Assembly: GCF_047807365.1 (NCBI RefSeq)
Contig: NZ_JBLOUI010000015.1
Coordinates: forward strand, 1 to 47,979
Reading direction: 5' to 3'
Origin: Peptacetobacter sp900539645
GTDB taxonomy: Bacteria > Bacillota > Clostridia > Peptostreptococcales > Peptostreptococcaceae
Length of the DNA: 47,979 nt
The notes beneath the pieces are model-generated. The model was not told the DNA's origin. It did no database searches and saw only the letters and a list, made by a program, of their open reading frames with translations. Of the stretch, positions 33,387 to 42,218 are shown piece by piece. The position numbers and the translations under genes are program-made. How positions within the stretch are numbered: position 1 is the stretch's first letter; each line of letters opens with the position of its first letter.

Positions 33387-34604
33387 ATGATAATTACTGC
33401 TAACAAAATTATTACAGGTGATGGGAAAACGGTTTTAAATAATTCTGCTGTATGTATAAATGAAAGAGGAATAATAGAAACAGTAGGAACATTAGAAGAA
33501 GTAAAGACTAAATATCCAAACGAAGAAGTAAAAGATTTTGGAGATGCTACAATAATGCCAGGTATGTTCGATATGCATGCACATCTTGGATACTGGTATA
33601 GTCAGCCAGATAGCTTTAACTACAACGACCAGATGATAATGATGTATGCACTTCAGCATGCACAGGCTGCATTTACAAAAGGTATCACTAGTATAAGAGA
33701 TTGCTATTCTCCACATGGAGTATGTAAAACTCTAAAACTAGCTGAATCAAAAGGATTTATAACTATACCAAGAATAACTCATGTCGACGCTGGAATGTGT
33801 ATGACTGGTGGACATTGTTGGGATGAAGTTGTACAGGTTGACGGTCCTTGGGAAATCAGAAAAGAAATAAGAAAACAGATGAGAGATGGTGCAGAATGGA
33901 TAAAACTTCTAACTAGCCACCGTTCACATATACCTGAATTTACTCAGGAAGAATTAGATGCAGCTGTTGACGAATGCCACAGAAGAGGAATAAAATGTGT
34001 TGTTCATGCAGGAACACATCCATCAATCCAGATGTGTATAGATGCAGGATTTGACACAATAGAACATGGAACATTCTTAACTGTTGAACAGGCAGAACAG
34101 ATGAGAGATAAAGGAATAGCTTGGACTCCAACGATATTTGCATACACTTACTTATATGAAGTATGTAAAAAGAATATAGAAGAAGGAAATGCAGATGTAT
34201 TCAATGATCCTGTTGCAGCTAAAGAACAGAGAGATTACGCATACTATGAACCAGCTTATGAATCATACAGAGATAACTTCAAAAAATTATACGACACAGG
34301 TGTAACTGTATGTACAGGTAGTGATATGGTAATGTATGGAGCGCCAGTATTACCAATAGCTGAAGAAATGAGCTACATGGTAAAATACGGAATAACTCCA
34401 GTTCAGGCTGTGCAGACTTCAACTTCAAATCCAGCAAAAGTTCTTGGAAAAGGCGATGAACTTGGATTAATAGAAGAAGGATATATAGCAGATATAACAG
34501 TAGTGGATGGTGATTTAAGTCAGAATATAGATTGTATAAAAAATATAAACACAGTTTATCTAAATGGAAAAGCTGTATACTCTGATGGAGTAAGATTTAT
34601 ATAA
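33387..34604 (+). CDS. Metal-dependent amidohydrolase (imidazolonepropionase-like family)
   Basis: A 405-residue amidohydrolase with a TIM barrel. Metal motif MFDMHAHLGYWYS (about residues 58-70), central WIKLLTSH lysine segment, further ligands in VVHAGTH and IEHGTF, and the catalytic aspartate in TGSDMVMYG. C-terminal ADITVVDGD closes the small domain. The substrate is not readable; relatives include cyclic amide and dipeptide hydrolases. The ATG has only a weak AGGG upstream. The IStron's right end lies 16 bases before it, so its original promoter or upstream partner is now 2.3 kb away unless splicing occurs. Confidence 0.85.
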   Translation: MIITANKIITGDGKTVLNNSAVCINERGIIETVGTLEEVKTKYPNEEVKDFGDATIMPGMFDMHAHLGYWYSQPDSFNYNDQMIMMYALQHAQAAFTKGITSIRDCYSPHGVCKTLKLAESKGFITIPRITHVDAGMCMTGGHCWDEVVQVDGPWEIRKEIRKQMRDGAEWIKLLTSHRSHIPEFTQEELDAAVDECHRRGIKCVVHAGTHPSIQMCIDAGFDTIEHGTFLTVEQAEQMRDKGIAWTPTIFAYTYLYEVCKKNIEEGNADVFNDPVAAKEQRDYAYYEPAYESYRDNFKKLYDTGVTVCTGSDMVMYGAPVLPIAEEMSYMVKYGITPVQAVQTSTSNPAKVLGKGDELGLIEEGYIADITVVDGDLSQNIDCIKNINTVYLNGKAVYSDGVRFI

Positions 34605-34652
34605 TAATTAAAAATTAAATTTTGTGAAATATAAAAATCATTTATAAAATAT

Positions 34653-34697
34653 AAAGACTCTAAGAGCAGTTTGTAATTGCTTTTGGAGTCTTTTTTT
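34653..34697 (+). terminator. Terminator of the amidohydrolase gene
   Basis: AAAGACTCTAAGAGC pairs with GCTTTTGGAGTCTTT, followed by T7. Confidence 0.85.
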
Positions 34698-34722
34698 AGA
34701 AATAAATTGCGAGTAGTTCATA

Positions 34723-34751
34723 TTGACATATATCGATATATTAAATATAAT
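34723..34751 (+). promoter_or_regulatory. arsR promoter with ArsR-type operator
   Basis: TTGACA (34723-34728), 17 bases, TATAAT (34746-34751): near consensus. The spacer holds a perfect palindrome ATATATCGATATAT (34728-34741), the kind of site ArsR/SmtB proteins bind to block RNA polymerase. Confidence 0.88.
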
Positions 34752-34774
34752 ATAAACTATCAGGAGGGATAGAA

Positions 34775-35092
34775 ATGAACTCACTACATACAAAAGAAAT
34801 AAAAATATTTAAAGCATTAGGCGATGAAAATAGAATAAAAATATTAGAAATACTTAAAGATGGAGAAAAATGTGCTTGTAAGCTACTTGAAGAACTGCAG
34901 ATAAGTCAGTCTACACTTTCTCACCACATGAAAATACTTTGTGATTCTGGAATAGTATTTGGTAGAAAAGAAGGTAAGTGGATGCACTACAGTATAATAG
35001 AATCTTCATTTGATTCAGTGTTTGATCTTTTAAGTGATTTTGCAGCATCAGCCAAGTTAAATGCAGATAATAGCTGTGATTGTGAGAAATAA
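34775..35092 (+). CDS. arsR: ArsR-family metalloid-responsive repressor
   Basis: A 105-residue winged-helix repressor: KIFKALGDENRIKILEILKDGEKCACKLLEELQISQSTLSHHMKIL (recognition helix SQSTLSHHMKIL). The cysteines in GEKCACKLLE match the CxC sensor of arsenic-binding ArsR proteins, and the tail ends NSCDCEK. CAGGAGGG sets the ATG. It heads an operon-like block with permease, redox protein and ArsC fusion. Confidence 0.92.
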   Translation: MNSLHTKEIKIFKALGDENRIKILEILKDGEKCACKLLEELQISQSTLSHHMKILCDSGIVFGRKEGKWMHYSIIESSFDSVFDLLSDFAASAKLNADNSCDCEK

Positions 35093-35173
35093 TCATAGTA
35101 TGTGAAAAATAGTCATATATATAATAGAAGAAATTAAAGTCATCTATATTTAGGATGGCTTTTAAAAAGATTT

Positions 35174-35187
35174 ATATATCGATACAT
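35174..35187 (+). promoter_or_regulatory. Second ArsR-type operator upstream of the permease
   Basis: ATATATCGATACAT differs at one base from the palindrome in the arsR promoter. It lies 52 bases before the permease ATG, so the permease block probably has its own ArsR-controlled promoter. Confidence 0.65.
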
Positions 35188-35238
35188 ATAAATATATAGA
35201 TTTAAAATTCAAATATAAACAAAGAAAGAAGGGAAATT

Positions 35239-36228
35239 ATGTTTATACAAAATCAAATCTTGGGAATGAAATGGATAAGTACCCTAGTAGGAATGGGACT
35301 AGATAAATTGGGGCTTGATAGCAATTCTACAGTATATGGAATACTTCAATTCTTTATATACGATGTGATTAAAATATTTATATTGCTATCTGTGTTGATA
35401 TTTGTAATATCATACATTCAAAGCTATTTTCCACCAGAAAAAACGAAAAAGATATTAGAAAAATTCAAAGGAATAAAAATTAATATACTTGCAGCACTTT
35501 TGGGAACAGTTACGCCATTTTGCTCGTGTTCATCAATTCCGTTATTTATAGGATTTACGAGTGCAGGGCTTCCTTTGGGAGCGACATTTTCATTTTTAAT
35601 ATCCTCTCCACTTGTAGATTTAGGATCACTTGTGCTTTTAATGAGTATATTCGGTACTAAAATAGCTGTTGCGTATGTAATAGTAGGGTTAATTCTTGCT
35701 GTAGTAGGTGGATTGATTATAGAAAAATCTAATATGGGGGATGAGATAGAAGAATTTATAAGAAAAGCTCCAAATGTTGATTTAGATATAGAAGAGCCTA
35801 CAACAAAGGAAAGAATATCTTTTGCAAAAGAAAAAGTATTAGAAACAGTTAAAAAAGTTGCTCCATATATATTTGTAGGTGTTGGAATTGGAGCGATTAT
35901 ACACAATGTAATTCCAGCAGAGTTTGTGGAAAAAGTGCTTGGAGCTGAAAGATGGTACTCTGTACCTATAGCAACTGCGGTTGGAGTTCCAATGTATGCA
36001 GATATATTTGGAACAGTTCCGATAGCAGAGAGTCTATTTGCTAAGGGAGCGGGACTTGGAACAGTTCTTTCATTCATGATGGGAGTTACAGCGCTATCTC
36101 TACCATCTATGATAATGCTTAGAAAAGCGGTAAAACCTAAATTACTTGGACTATTCTTTGCTATTGTAACTATTGGTATAATATTAATAGGGTATTTATT
36201 CAATGCATTTGGATATATGTTGATATAG
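35239..36228 (+). CDS. ArsP-like permease (DUF318 family)
   Basis: A 329-residue membrane protein with about eight helices. The family motif LLGTVTPFCSCSSIPLFIGF (about residues 89-108) carries the TPFCSCSS cysteines. PMYADIFGTVPIAESLFAKG repeats the fold in the second half. ArsP-type permeases export organic arsenic(III) species; metals or other metalloids are also possible. It follows arsR and a second operator. AAGAAGGG precedes the ATG. Confidence 0.85.
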   Translation: MFIQNQILGMKWISTLVGMGLDKLGLDSNSTVYGILQFFIYDVIKIFILLSVLIFVISYIQSYFPPEKTKKILEKFKGIKINILAALLGTVTPFCSCSSIPLFIGFTSAGLPLGATFSFLISSPLVDLGSLVLLMSIFGTKIAVAYVIVGLILAVVGGLIIEKSNMGDEIEEFIRKAPNVDLDIEEPTTKERISFAKEKVLETVKKVAPYIFVGVGIGAIIHNVIPAEFVEKVLGAERWYSVPIATAVGVPMYADIFGTVPIAESLFAKGAGLGTVLSFMMGVTALSLPSMIMLRKAVKPKLLGLFFAIVTIGIILIGYLFNAFGYMLI

Positions 36229-36283
36229 TGTTGAATATGTTGATAAAATTAGTTGAAAAATAATAAAATTTTGAGGTGAAGAT

Positions 36284-36616
36284 ATGGGACTTTTTGGATT
36301 TGGAAAGAATAAGAAAAAAGATGATATAGAAAAAGAAGTTATAAAAGAAGAAAATACTAATATAAGCAATGAAAAAGTTAGCATTAAAGTGCTTGGAGAA
36401 GGGTGCGAAAAGTGCGATAAAGTAAATGATAATGTAAAAGAAGCTGTTGAAATATTAAATCTTGATGCAGATATTGAAAAAATAGAAGATTTAATAGAAA
36501 TTGTTACCTATGGAGTTATGTCTACACCAGGTATTGTAATAAATGAAAAAGTAGTATCTGTTGGAAAAATACTGAAAACCGATGAAATAGTTGAGCTGCT
36601 TAAAAAGAATATATAG
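36284..36616 (+). CDS. Thioredoxin-like redox-active disulfide protein
   Basis: A 110-residue protein. After a charged N-terminal extension (MGLFGFGKNKKKDD..., residues 1-32) comes a small thioredoxin-fold domain with the CxxC site in KVLGEGCEKCDKVND and the cis-proline segment MSTPGIVINEKVVS. This matches the MTH895/redox-active disulfide protein 2 family, which often sits beside ArsP-like permeases and may supply thiols for arsenate or thiol-arsenic reduction. Confidence 0.85.
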   Translation: MGLFGFGKNKKKDDIEKEVIKEENTNISNEKVSIKVLGEGCEKCDKVNDNVKEAVEILNLDADIEKIEDLIEIVTYGVMSTPGIVINEKVVSVGKILKTDEIVELLKKNI

Positions 36617-36631
36617 ATAAGAGGTGAAAAT

Positions 36632-37495
36632 ATGCTAAAAATAGCTTTTATCTGTGTTCATAATTCTTGTAGAAGTCAGATTGCAGAGGCTCTTTGTAGA
36701 AAATACGCATCAGATGTATTTGAAACATACTCAGCTGGAACAGAGCTTAGAGAAATAAATAAAGATGCTATAAGATTAATGAAAGAAATATACAATATAG
36801 ATATGGAAGAAAATCAACACTCTAAACTGATGAAAGATATACCAGAGGTAGATTTAATGGTTTCTATGGGATGTGGAGTATCTTGTCCAATAATAGGAAG
36901 AAAGTTTGATGAGGACTTAAAACTTGAGGATCCTACAGGAAAAGGTGACGATAAATTTAAAGAAATTATCTCAGAAATAGAAAAAGATATAATTGAATTA
37001 AGAGAGAAATACAAAAAATATCAAAAGGTAGAGCACACTTTTGAGCCTGTATACGATGAAAATTCAAAAGTATTAATACTTGGAAGTTTTCCATCGGTAA
37101 AATCAAGAGAGCAGAATTTCTACTATGGACATCCTAGAAATAGATTTTGGCAAGTGATTTCAAATCTTACAGAAACAGAACTTCCAACTACTATAGAAGA
37201 AAAAAAGGAAATGCTATTAAAAAATAACATAGCAATTTGGGACGTTATAAAATCTTGTGTTATCAAAGGTTCTAGTGATAGCAGTATAAAAAATGTAGTT
37301 GTAAATGATATAACTGAAGTTGTAAAGAACAGTAAAATAGATAGGATATTTGCAAATGGAGATAAATCTTTTAAATTATACAAGAAATATTGCTCAGATG
37401 TAGGTATAGAGATTGAAAAATTGCCTTCTACAAGTCCAGCAAATGCAGCTTTTTCTATAGAGAAATTGGTAGAAGATTGGAAAGTAATTAAATAA
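36632..37495 (+). CDS. Fusion of LMW-PTP-type arsenate reductase and DNA-deoxyinosine glycosylase
   Basis: A 287-residue two-domain protein. Residues 1-130 are a low-molecular-weight phosphatase/ArsC domain: P-loop FICVHNSCRSQIAEALCR (C-x5-R), second cysteine pair MGCGVSCP and general acid EDPTGKGDD. From about residue 132 (VEHTFEPVYDENSKVLILGSF) it becomes a hypoxanthine-DNA glycosylase of the UDG superfamily: SFPSVKSREQNFYYGHPRNRFW and the closing LPSTSPANAAFS. No start codon or ribosome site occurs at the join, so it is one polypeptide. Arsenate reduction fits the operon; the repair domain is unexpected. Confidence 0.85.
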   Translation: MLKIAFICVHNSCRSQIAEALCRKYASDVFETYSAGTELREINKDAIRLMKEIYNIDMEENQHSKLMKDIPEVDLMVSMGCGVSCPIIGRKFDEDLKLEDPTGKGDDKFKEIISEIEKDIIELREKYKKYQKVEHTFEPVYDENSKVLILGSFPSVKSREQNFYYGHPRNRFWQVISNLTETELPTTIEEKKEMLLKNNIAIWDVIKSCVIKGSSDSSIKNVVVNDITEVVKNSKIDRIFANGDKSFKLYKKYCSDVGIEIEKLPSTSPANAAFSIEKLVEDWKVIK

Positions 37496-37524
37496 AAGTA
37501 AAATAAAATTGAATATAAATAAGA

Positions 37525-37556
37525 TGCTGTTACAAGTATTTTGTAGCAGCTTTTTT
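37525..37556 (+). terminator. Terminator (GCTGTTACAA type) ending the ars block
   Basis: GCTGTTACAA pairs with TTGTAGCAGC, followed by T6. Confidence 0.88.
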
Positions 37557-37649
37557 ATTGAGAGGACTATATGTGCCAAGAGTGAAAAAATTATAAAAAA
37601 GTTGTAAAATAATACTGTAAATAAAAAACTAAAAAGGGAAGTGTAAAAA

Positions 37650-38306
37650 ATGTTAAGAATTGATGAAAAGCTAAAAAATCTAGTACCAGATTGTATGGTT
37701 GGAGTAGTTGAAGCGGAGGTAAAAGTAAAAGAAAGTTCAGAAGAACTTGTAAAATTATTAAATGAAGAATGTGAACTACTTACAAAAAGCATAAAGTTAG
37801 AAGATTTATCTTCAGAAGAAACAATAGATGCAAATAGAAAAGCATACAAAGCTTGTGGGAAAAATCCTTCAAGATACAGAACATCTTCAGAAGCGCTTAT
37901 AAGAAGAGTACTTCAGGGAAAAGGAATATACTTTGTAAATAATATTGTAGATATAAACAACCTAATATCTATGAAAACTCAGTTCTCAATAGGATCTTAT
38001 AACACAGAAAACATAGGAGAAAATATAGTATTCACTGTAGGAATAGAGGGTGATGAGTACAAAGGTATTGGAAAAGATATTGTAAACGTAGCTAATATGC
38101 CAGTTCTAGCTGATGAAGAAGGAAAATTTGGTAGCCCAACAAGTGATTCAAGAAGAGCTGCTATAGATGAAAATGCGGAAAAAATAATGATGTGCTTATT
38201 CTCATTCTCAGGAAAAGATAAATTAGAAAGTGGAATGAATGAAATAAAAGGACTTCTTGAAAAATATGCCGATGGAAAAAATATAAAAACTAATATAGTA
38301 GAATAA
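37650..38306 (+). CDS. B3/B4 domain protein (PheT editing-domain relative)
   Basis: A 218-residue protein similar to the B3/B4 domain of phenylalanyl-tRNA synthetase beta. KACGKNPSRYRTSSEALIRRVLQGKG (about residues 69-94) and the hydrophobic NIVDINNLISMKTQFSIGSYN segment are typical, as is GSPTSDSRRAAID near the end. Free-standing proteins of this type are thought to edit mischarged tRNA or bind nucleic acid; the role is unproven. The ATG lies 10 bases after AAGGGAAG. Confidence 0.82.
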   Translation: MLRIDEKLKNLVPDCMVGVVEAEVKVKESSEELVKLLNEECELLTKSIKLEDLSSEETIDANRKAYKACGKNPSRYRTSSEALIRRVLQGKGIYFVNNIVDINNLISMKTQFSIGSYNTENIGENIVFTVGIEGDEYKGIGKDIVNVANMPVLADEEGKFGSPTSDSRRAAIDENAEKIMMCLFSFSGKDKLESGMNEIKGLLEKYADGKNIKTNIVE

Positions 38307-38390
38307 TAATGAGAATATAGTCTATGTAAAATTTAGGTTGGATTGAAATACATAATAAACTATAAAAAATATAGAATAGGATTTAGAATT

Positions 38391-38861
38391 ATGATTAATT
38401 ACTTTTGTTACGATACAGAAATAGGAACGATAAAAATATCTGAAAAAGACGGGAAGATAATCGGACTTGTATTTTCTGATTATAAAAAAGAAAATGAAAT
38501 AGAAAAAGAAACAGATGCTATAAGAAAAACATATCTACAATTAAAAGAATATCTGTCTGGAAAAAGAAAAAACTTTGATATTGAAATAGAGATGATAGGA
38601 ACTGAGTTTCAAAAGAAGGTATGGAAAGAACTTTTAAATATTCCATATGGTGAAACTAGAAGTTATAAAGATATAGCGATTGCAATAGGGAATGAAAAAG
38701 CTTGCAGAGCTGTTGGTAATGCAAACAACAAAAATCCAATAGCAATAATAGTTCCATGTCATAGGGTTGTTGGCAGTAATGGAAGTATGACTGGATATGC
38801 AGGAGGACTTAATATAAAAGAAAAACTACTAAAAATAGAAAAATACAATATCAAAATATAA
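38391..38861 (+). CDS. ogt: Methylated-DNA-protein-cysteine methyltransferase (Ogt)
   Basis: A 156-residue repair protein that removes alkyl groups from O6-alkylguanine onto its own cysteine. The active site is AIIVPCHRVVGSNGSMTGYAGG. The helix-turn-helix FQKKVWKELLNIPYGETRSYKDIAIAIGNEKACRAVGNANNKNP is complete. The ATG at 38391 is preferred because it begins the domain; the upstream extension from a TTG has no family match. The ribosome site is weak. Confidence 0.92.
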   Translation: MINYFCYDTEIGTIKISEKDGKIIGLVFSDYKKENEIEKETDAIRKTYLQLKEYLSGKRKNFDIEIEMIGTEFQKKVWKELLNIPYGETRSYKDIAIAIGNEKACRAVGNANNKNPIAIIVPCHRVVGSNGSMTGYAGGLNIKEKLLKIEKYNIKI

Positions 38862-38910
38862 GATAAATTCTATCTTTTGAAAAATAAATAATTTTAAAAT
38901 TCTAAACAAA

Positions 38911-38945
38911 TTGCTACTGAGGTTATTACTTAGTAGCTATTTTTA
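38911..38945 (+). terminator. Terminator of ogt
   Basis: TTGCTACTGAG pairs with CTTAGTAGCTA, followed by T5. Confidence 0.8.
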
Positions 38946-39060
38946 TTGAATTGATTAGATATGACAACAATATAAATTCGTGATAGTATAATAAATATAG
39001 TGTGTAATTATAAGTAATAAAATATTTTCAAAAAACAATAACTATTAGGAGGGAGATATA

Positions 39061-41886
39061 ATGACAGTTGCAGAGCAAAGAGAAGCTGCCCGTAAATTTA
39101 TCAATAGATGGTCTGGTAAAGGAAAAGAAGATGAAGATGGACGTTCTTATTGGATTGATCTTTTAACAAATATTTTTGAAATGGATAATATCACAGAACG
39201 TATAAATTTTGAGAAAAAAGTTATAGTTAACGGACATACAAAGCGTATAGATGTTTATATACCAGAAACTAAAGTTCTTATTGAACAAAAGAGCTTAGGA
39301 ATAGGGTTAGATCAAAAGCTTAATAATTCTGGTGATATTGATTTAACACCATATGAACAAGCAAAAAGATATAATGACAATTTACCATATGATGAAAAAG
39401 CAAGATGGATAGTTACATCTAATTTCAGCGAAATATGGGTTTATGATATGAATGAAAGAGTCCCAAAAGCTCTAAAAATAGAATTAACAGAACTACAAGA
39501 TAAATATCAACTTTTAGACTTCTTAGTAAAGAAAGAAGTAAAATCTATCTCTAAAGAAATGGAAGTTTCAATTAAAGCTGGTGATATTGTTGGCTTAATT
39601 TACGATGCTTTTTTGAAACAATATAAAATTCCAGAAATTAAGGAAAAAGACGAAACTACTGAACAAAAGGAAAAAAGAGAGAATAAACTTAAAAGTTTAA
39701 ATGCACTTTGTGTAAGAATAGTATTCTGTTTATATGCAGAAGATGCTGGAATATTTGGTAAAAGAAATATGTTTCATGATTATTTAGCAGCCTATGATGT
39801 TAAGGATTGTAGACGTGCGTTAATCGAATTATTTAAAACATTGGATACTCCTATTGAAGAAAGAGATGAATATTTAGAAGAAGATCTTTCTCAATTCCCT
39901 TATGTTAATGGAGGATTATTTGCAGATGAAACAATTGAAATACCTCAATTTACAGAAGAAATTAAAAAAATGCTTTTAGAAAATGCATCTGAAGATTTCA
40001 ACTGGAGAGATATATCGCCTACAATCTTTGGAGCTGTATTTGAATCAACACTAAACCCAGAAACTAGAAGAACTGGAGGAATGCACTATACTTCAATTGA
40101 AAATATACATAAAGTAATAGATCCGTTGTTTTTAGATGATTTAAAATCTGAATTTGAAGAAATAAAAAAAACAAAGGTTCAAAAAACAAAATATAAAAAA
40201 TTAGATGATTTTCAAGATAAATTGGCTGAATTAACTTTTTTAGATCCAGCATGTGGTTCAGGAAACTTTTTAACAGAAACATATTTATCCCTTAGACATC
40301 TAGAAAATGAAGTTATCAAAGAAAAAATTGGTGGTCAGATAACTTTAGGTGATGAAGCGCATAACCCTATAAAAGTATCTATTCAACAATTTTATGGGAT
40401 TGAAATTAATGACTTTGCAGTTACGGTAGCAAAAACAGCATTATGGATTGCAGAATCACAGATGCTTGAAGAAACAAAAAATATAGTCTATGGATTTGAT
40501 GATGACTTCCTGCCATTAAAAAGCTATGTAAATATAACTGAGGGAAATGCACTTAGAATCGATTGGAAGGATGTAGTACCTCCAGAAAAATTATCGTATA
40601 TAATGGGAAATCCTCCTTTTGTTTATAAAAAAACTAAAGAACAAGTGGAAGATATGGCATTAATTTTTGGAAAAGGTAGTTCAGAAACAAAACTTGATTA
40701 TGTATTATGTTGGTATTCAAAATCTATTGATTATATGTTATATAGTAGAGATAGAAAAATAAAAACTGCATTTGTGTCAACAAATTCAATATGTCAAGGA
40801 GAAAGTGTTCCAACATTTTGGAAAAATATGAGTGATAAAGGAATTGAAATTTGTTTTGCTCATCGTTCATTCAAATGGAGTAGTGAATCGTCTAATAGTG
40901 CTACAGTTGTTTGTGTTATTGTTGGATTTTCTATAGCTCCATATATTGGGAAAAAATATATTTGGGAAGGAAATAAAAAAATAGAAGCTAAATATATTAA
41001 TGCATATCTATATGATGCAGATGATATATGGGTAAAAAGTAGAAAAAATATCCCACCCAAAGGTTTTCCTAAAATGATAAAAGGTAGTGAGCCGAGTGAT
41101 GGTGGGAATCTTTTCCTTGAATCAGAAGAGGCAATAGAAATTCAAAAAAAATATCCTAATATTGCAAATTATATAAAGCCTTTTGTAGGAGGAGATGAAT
41201 ATATAAAAAATATAAAAGGAGTATATTCTAGATATTGTATTTGGTTGTTAGATGGTAATCCAGCAGATTTTTCTAAAATTAAAGATTTTAAAGAAAGATT
41301 TGAAAAGATTAAAGAAAAAAGATTAGCAAGTAGTGCAGAACGTATAAGAAAAAAAGCTGATTATCCATATTTATTCTGCCAAATACGTCAACCAAATAAA
41401 TCATATCTTTTATTTCCAAGACATTCTTCTGGAGAAAGAAGATATATTCCTATAGGATTTATGTCATCAGAAATTATCGTTGGAGATGCTTGTTATATGA
41501 TTCCGGATGCAAGTTTATGTTTATTTGGAATATTAACATCAAATGTACATATGGCATGGATGAGAATTTTATGTGGAAGATTAGGAACTGGATATAGATA
41601 TTCACCACTAATTTATAATAATTTCCCATTCCCATATATAAGTGAGGAAAATAAGAAAAAAATTGAAAAAACAGCACAAATGATTTTAGATGCACGTGAT
41701 AAATTTACTAACAATACGTTAGAAGATTTATATAATCCATTAACAATGCCACCAGAATTAAGAAAAGCACATATAGCAAATGATAAAGCTGTTATGGCAG
41801 CATATGGATTTAATACAAAAATGAGTGAAGAAGAATGCGTATCTGAATTAATGAAAATGTACAAAAAATTATCCGACGAAAAATAA
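39061..41886 (+). CDS. MmeI-like (type IIL) restriction-methyltransferase
   Basis: A 941-residue single-chain enzyme. The N-terminal nuclease has RIDVYIPETKVLIEQKS with Asp64, Glu75 and Lys77 as the PD-(D/E)XK set. A helical connector leads to an N6-adenine methyltransferase: motif I FLDPACGSGNFLTE near residue 395 and motif IV MGNPPF near residue 517. The C-terminal third contains TGYRYSPLIYNNFPFP, typical of the target-recognition region. Such enzymes cut and modify with one recognition domain and need no partner, and none is adjacent. Codon use (CAA-rich) suggests acquisition. GGAGGG sets the start. Confidence 0.85.
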   Translation: MTVAEQREAARKFINRWSGKGKEDEDGRSYWIDLLTNIFEMDNITERINFEKKVIVNGHTKRIDVYIPETKVLIEQKSLGIGLDQKLNNSGDIDLTPYEQAKRYNDNLPYDEKARWIVTSNFSEIWVYDMNERVPKALKIELTELQDKYQLLDFLVKKEVKSISKEMEVSIKAGDIVGLIYDAFLKQYKIPEIKEKDETTEQKEKRENKLKSLNALCVRIVFCLYAEDAGIFGKRNMFHDYLAAYDVKDCRRALIELFKTLDTPIEERDEYLEEDLSQFPYVNGGLFADETIEIPQFTEEIKKMLLENASEDFNWRDISPTIFGAVFESTLNPETRRTGGMHYTSIENIHKVIDPLFLDDLKSEFEEIKKTKVQKTKYKKLDDFQDKLAELTFLDPACGSGNFLTETYLSLRHLENEVIKEKIGGQITLGDEAHNPIKVSIQQFYGIEINDFAVTVAKTALWIAESQMLEETKNIVYGFDDDFLPLKSYVNITEGNALRIDWKDVVPPEKLSYIMGNPPFVYKKTKEQVEDMALIFGKGSSETKLDYVLCWYSKSIDYMLYSRDRKIKTAFVSTNSICQGESVPTFWKNMSDKGIEICFAHRSFKWSSESSNSATVVCVIVGFSIAPYIGKKYIWEGNKKIEAKYINAYLYDADDIWVKSRKNIPPKGFPKMIKGSEPSDGGNLFLESEEAIEIQKKYPNIANYIKPFVGGDEYIKNIKGVYSRYCIWLLDGNPADFSKIKDFKERFEKIKEKRLASSAERIRKKADYPYLFCQIRQPNKSYLLFPRHSSGERRYIPIGFMSSEIIVGDACYMIPDASLCLFGILTSNVHMAWMRILCGRLGTGYRYSPLIYNNFPFPYISEENKKKIEKTAQMILDARDKFTNNTLEDLYNPLTMPPELRKAHIANDKAVMAAYGFNTKMSEEECVSELMKMYKKLSDEK

Positions 41887-41902
41887 ATTAATAGAAAATA
41901 TA

Positions 41903-41940
41903 TGGACTGTTAGCAAGATTTTGCAAGCAGTCCTTTTATT
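41903..41940 (+). terminator. Terminator of the restriction gene, left end of the copy 9 region
   Basis: TGGACTGTTAGCAA pairs with TTGCAAGCAGTCC, followed by T4. It is the mirror partner of the hairpin at 42219-42246. Confidence 0.8.
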
Positions 41941-41956
41941 ATTAAGCTTTTAATAT

Positions 41957-42196
41957 TTTACTAGCTTATAAAGAGTGGAATAAATCAAAATTTGATAAGA
42001 TATTTATAATATGTAGCATATGAGTTATATAGACAAAACTCTCTCGACAATCTGCAGACGTGAGTTTTAATTACAACAAAATGCTTTACCTACACGCACG
42101 TCGAAGCCTGGAGAGGAGTTTGTCTATATCTCATATGCTCCCATAATAACAAAAGATTAGCAAATTTTGATTTATCCACTCTTAACAACTAGTAAA
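41957..42196 (-). repeat. Hairpin element copy 9 (reverse, long form)
   Basis: Arms run from TTTACTAG...AAGAGTGGA...AAATCAAAATTTG inward to TATAGACAAAACTCTCT, and the right arm mirrors them out to CCACTCTT...CTAGTAAA. The core at 42045-42113 is the reverse complement of the family motif (CGACAATCTGCAGACGTG...CACGTCGAAGCCTGGAG). With the terminator hairpins on both sides (41903-41940 and 42219-42246) the full nested palindrome spans 344 bases. It lies between convergent genes and is in sense orientation for purC. Confidence 0.9.
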
Positions 42197-42218
42197 CTCA
42201 TAACAGATTATAAAAAAA

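Noticed and set aside
35424..36203. 259-codon minus-strand frame opposite the ArsP-like permease
   Set aside because: It is antisense to a clearly conserved membrane protein with TPFCSCSS; composition explains the long frame.
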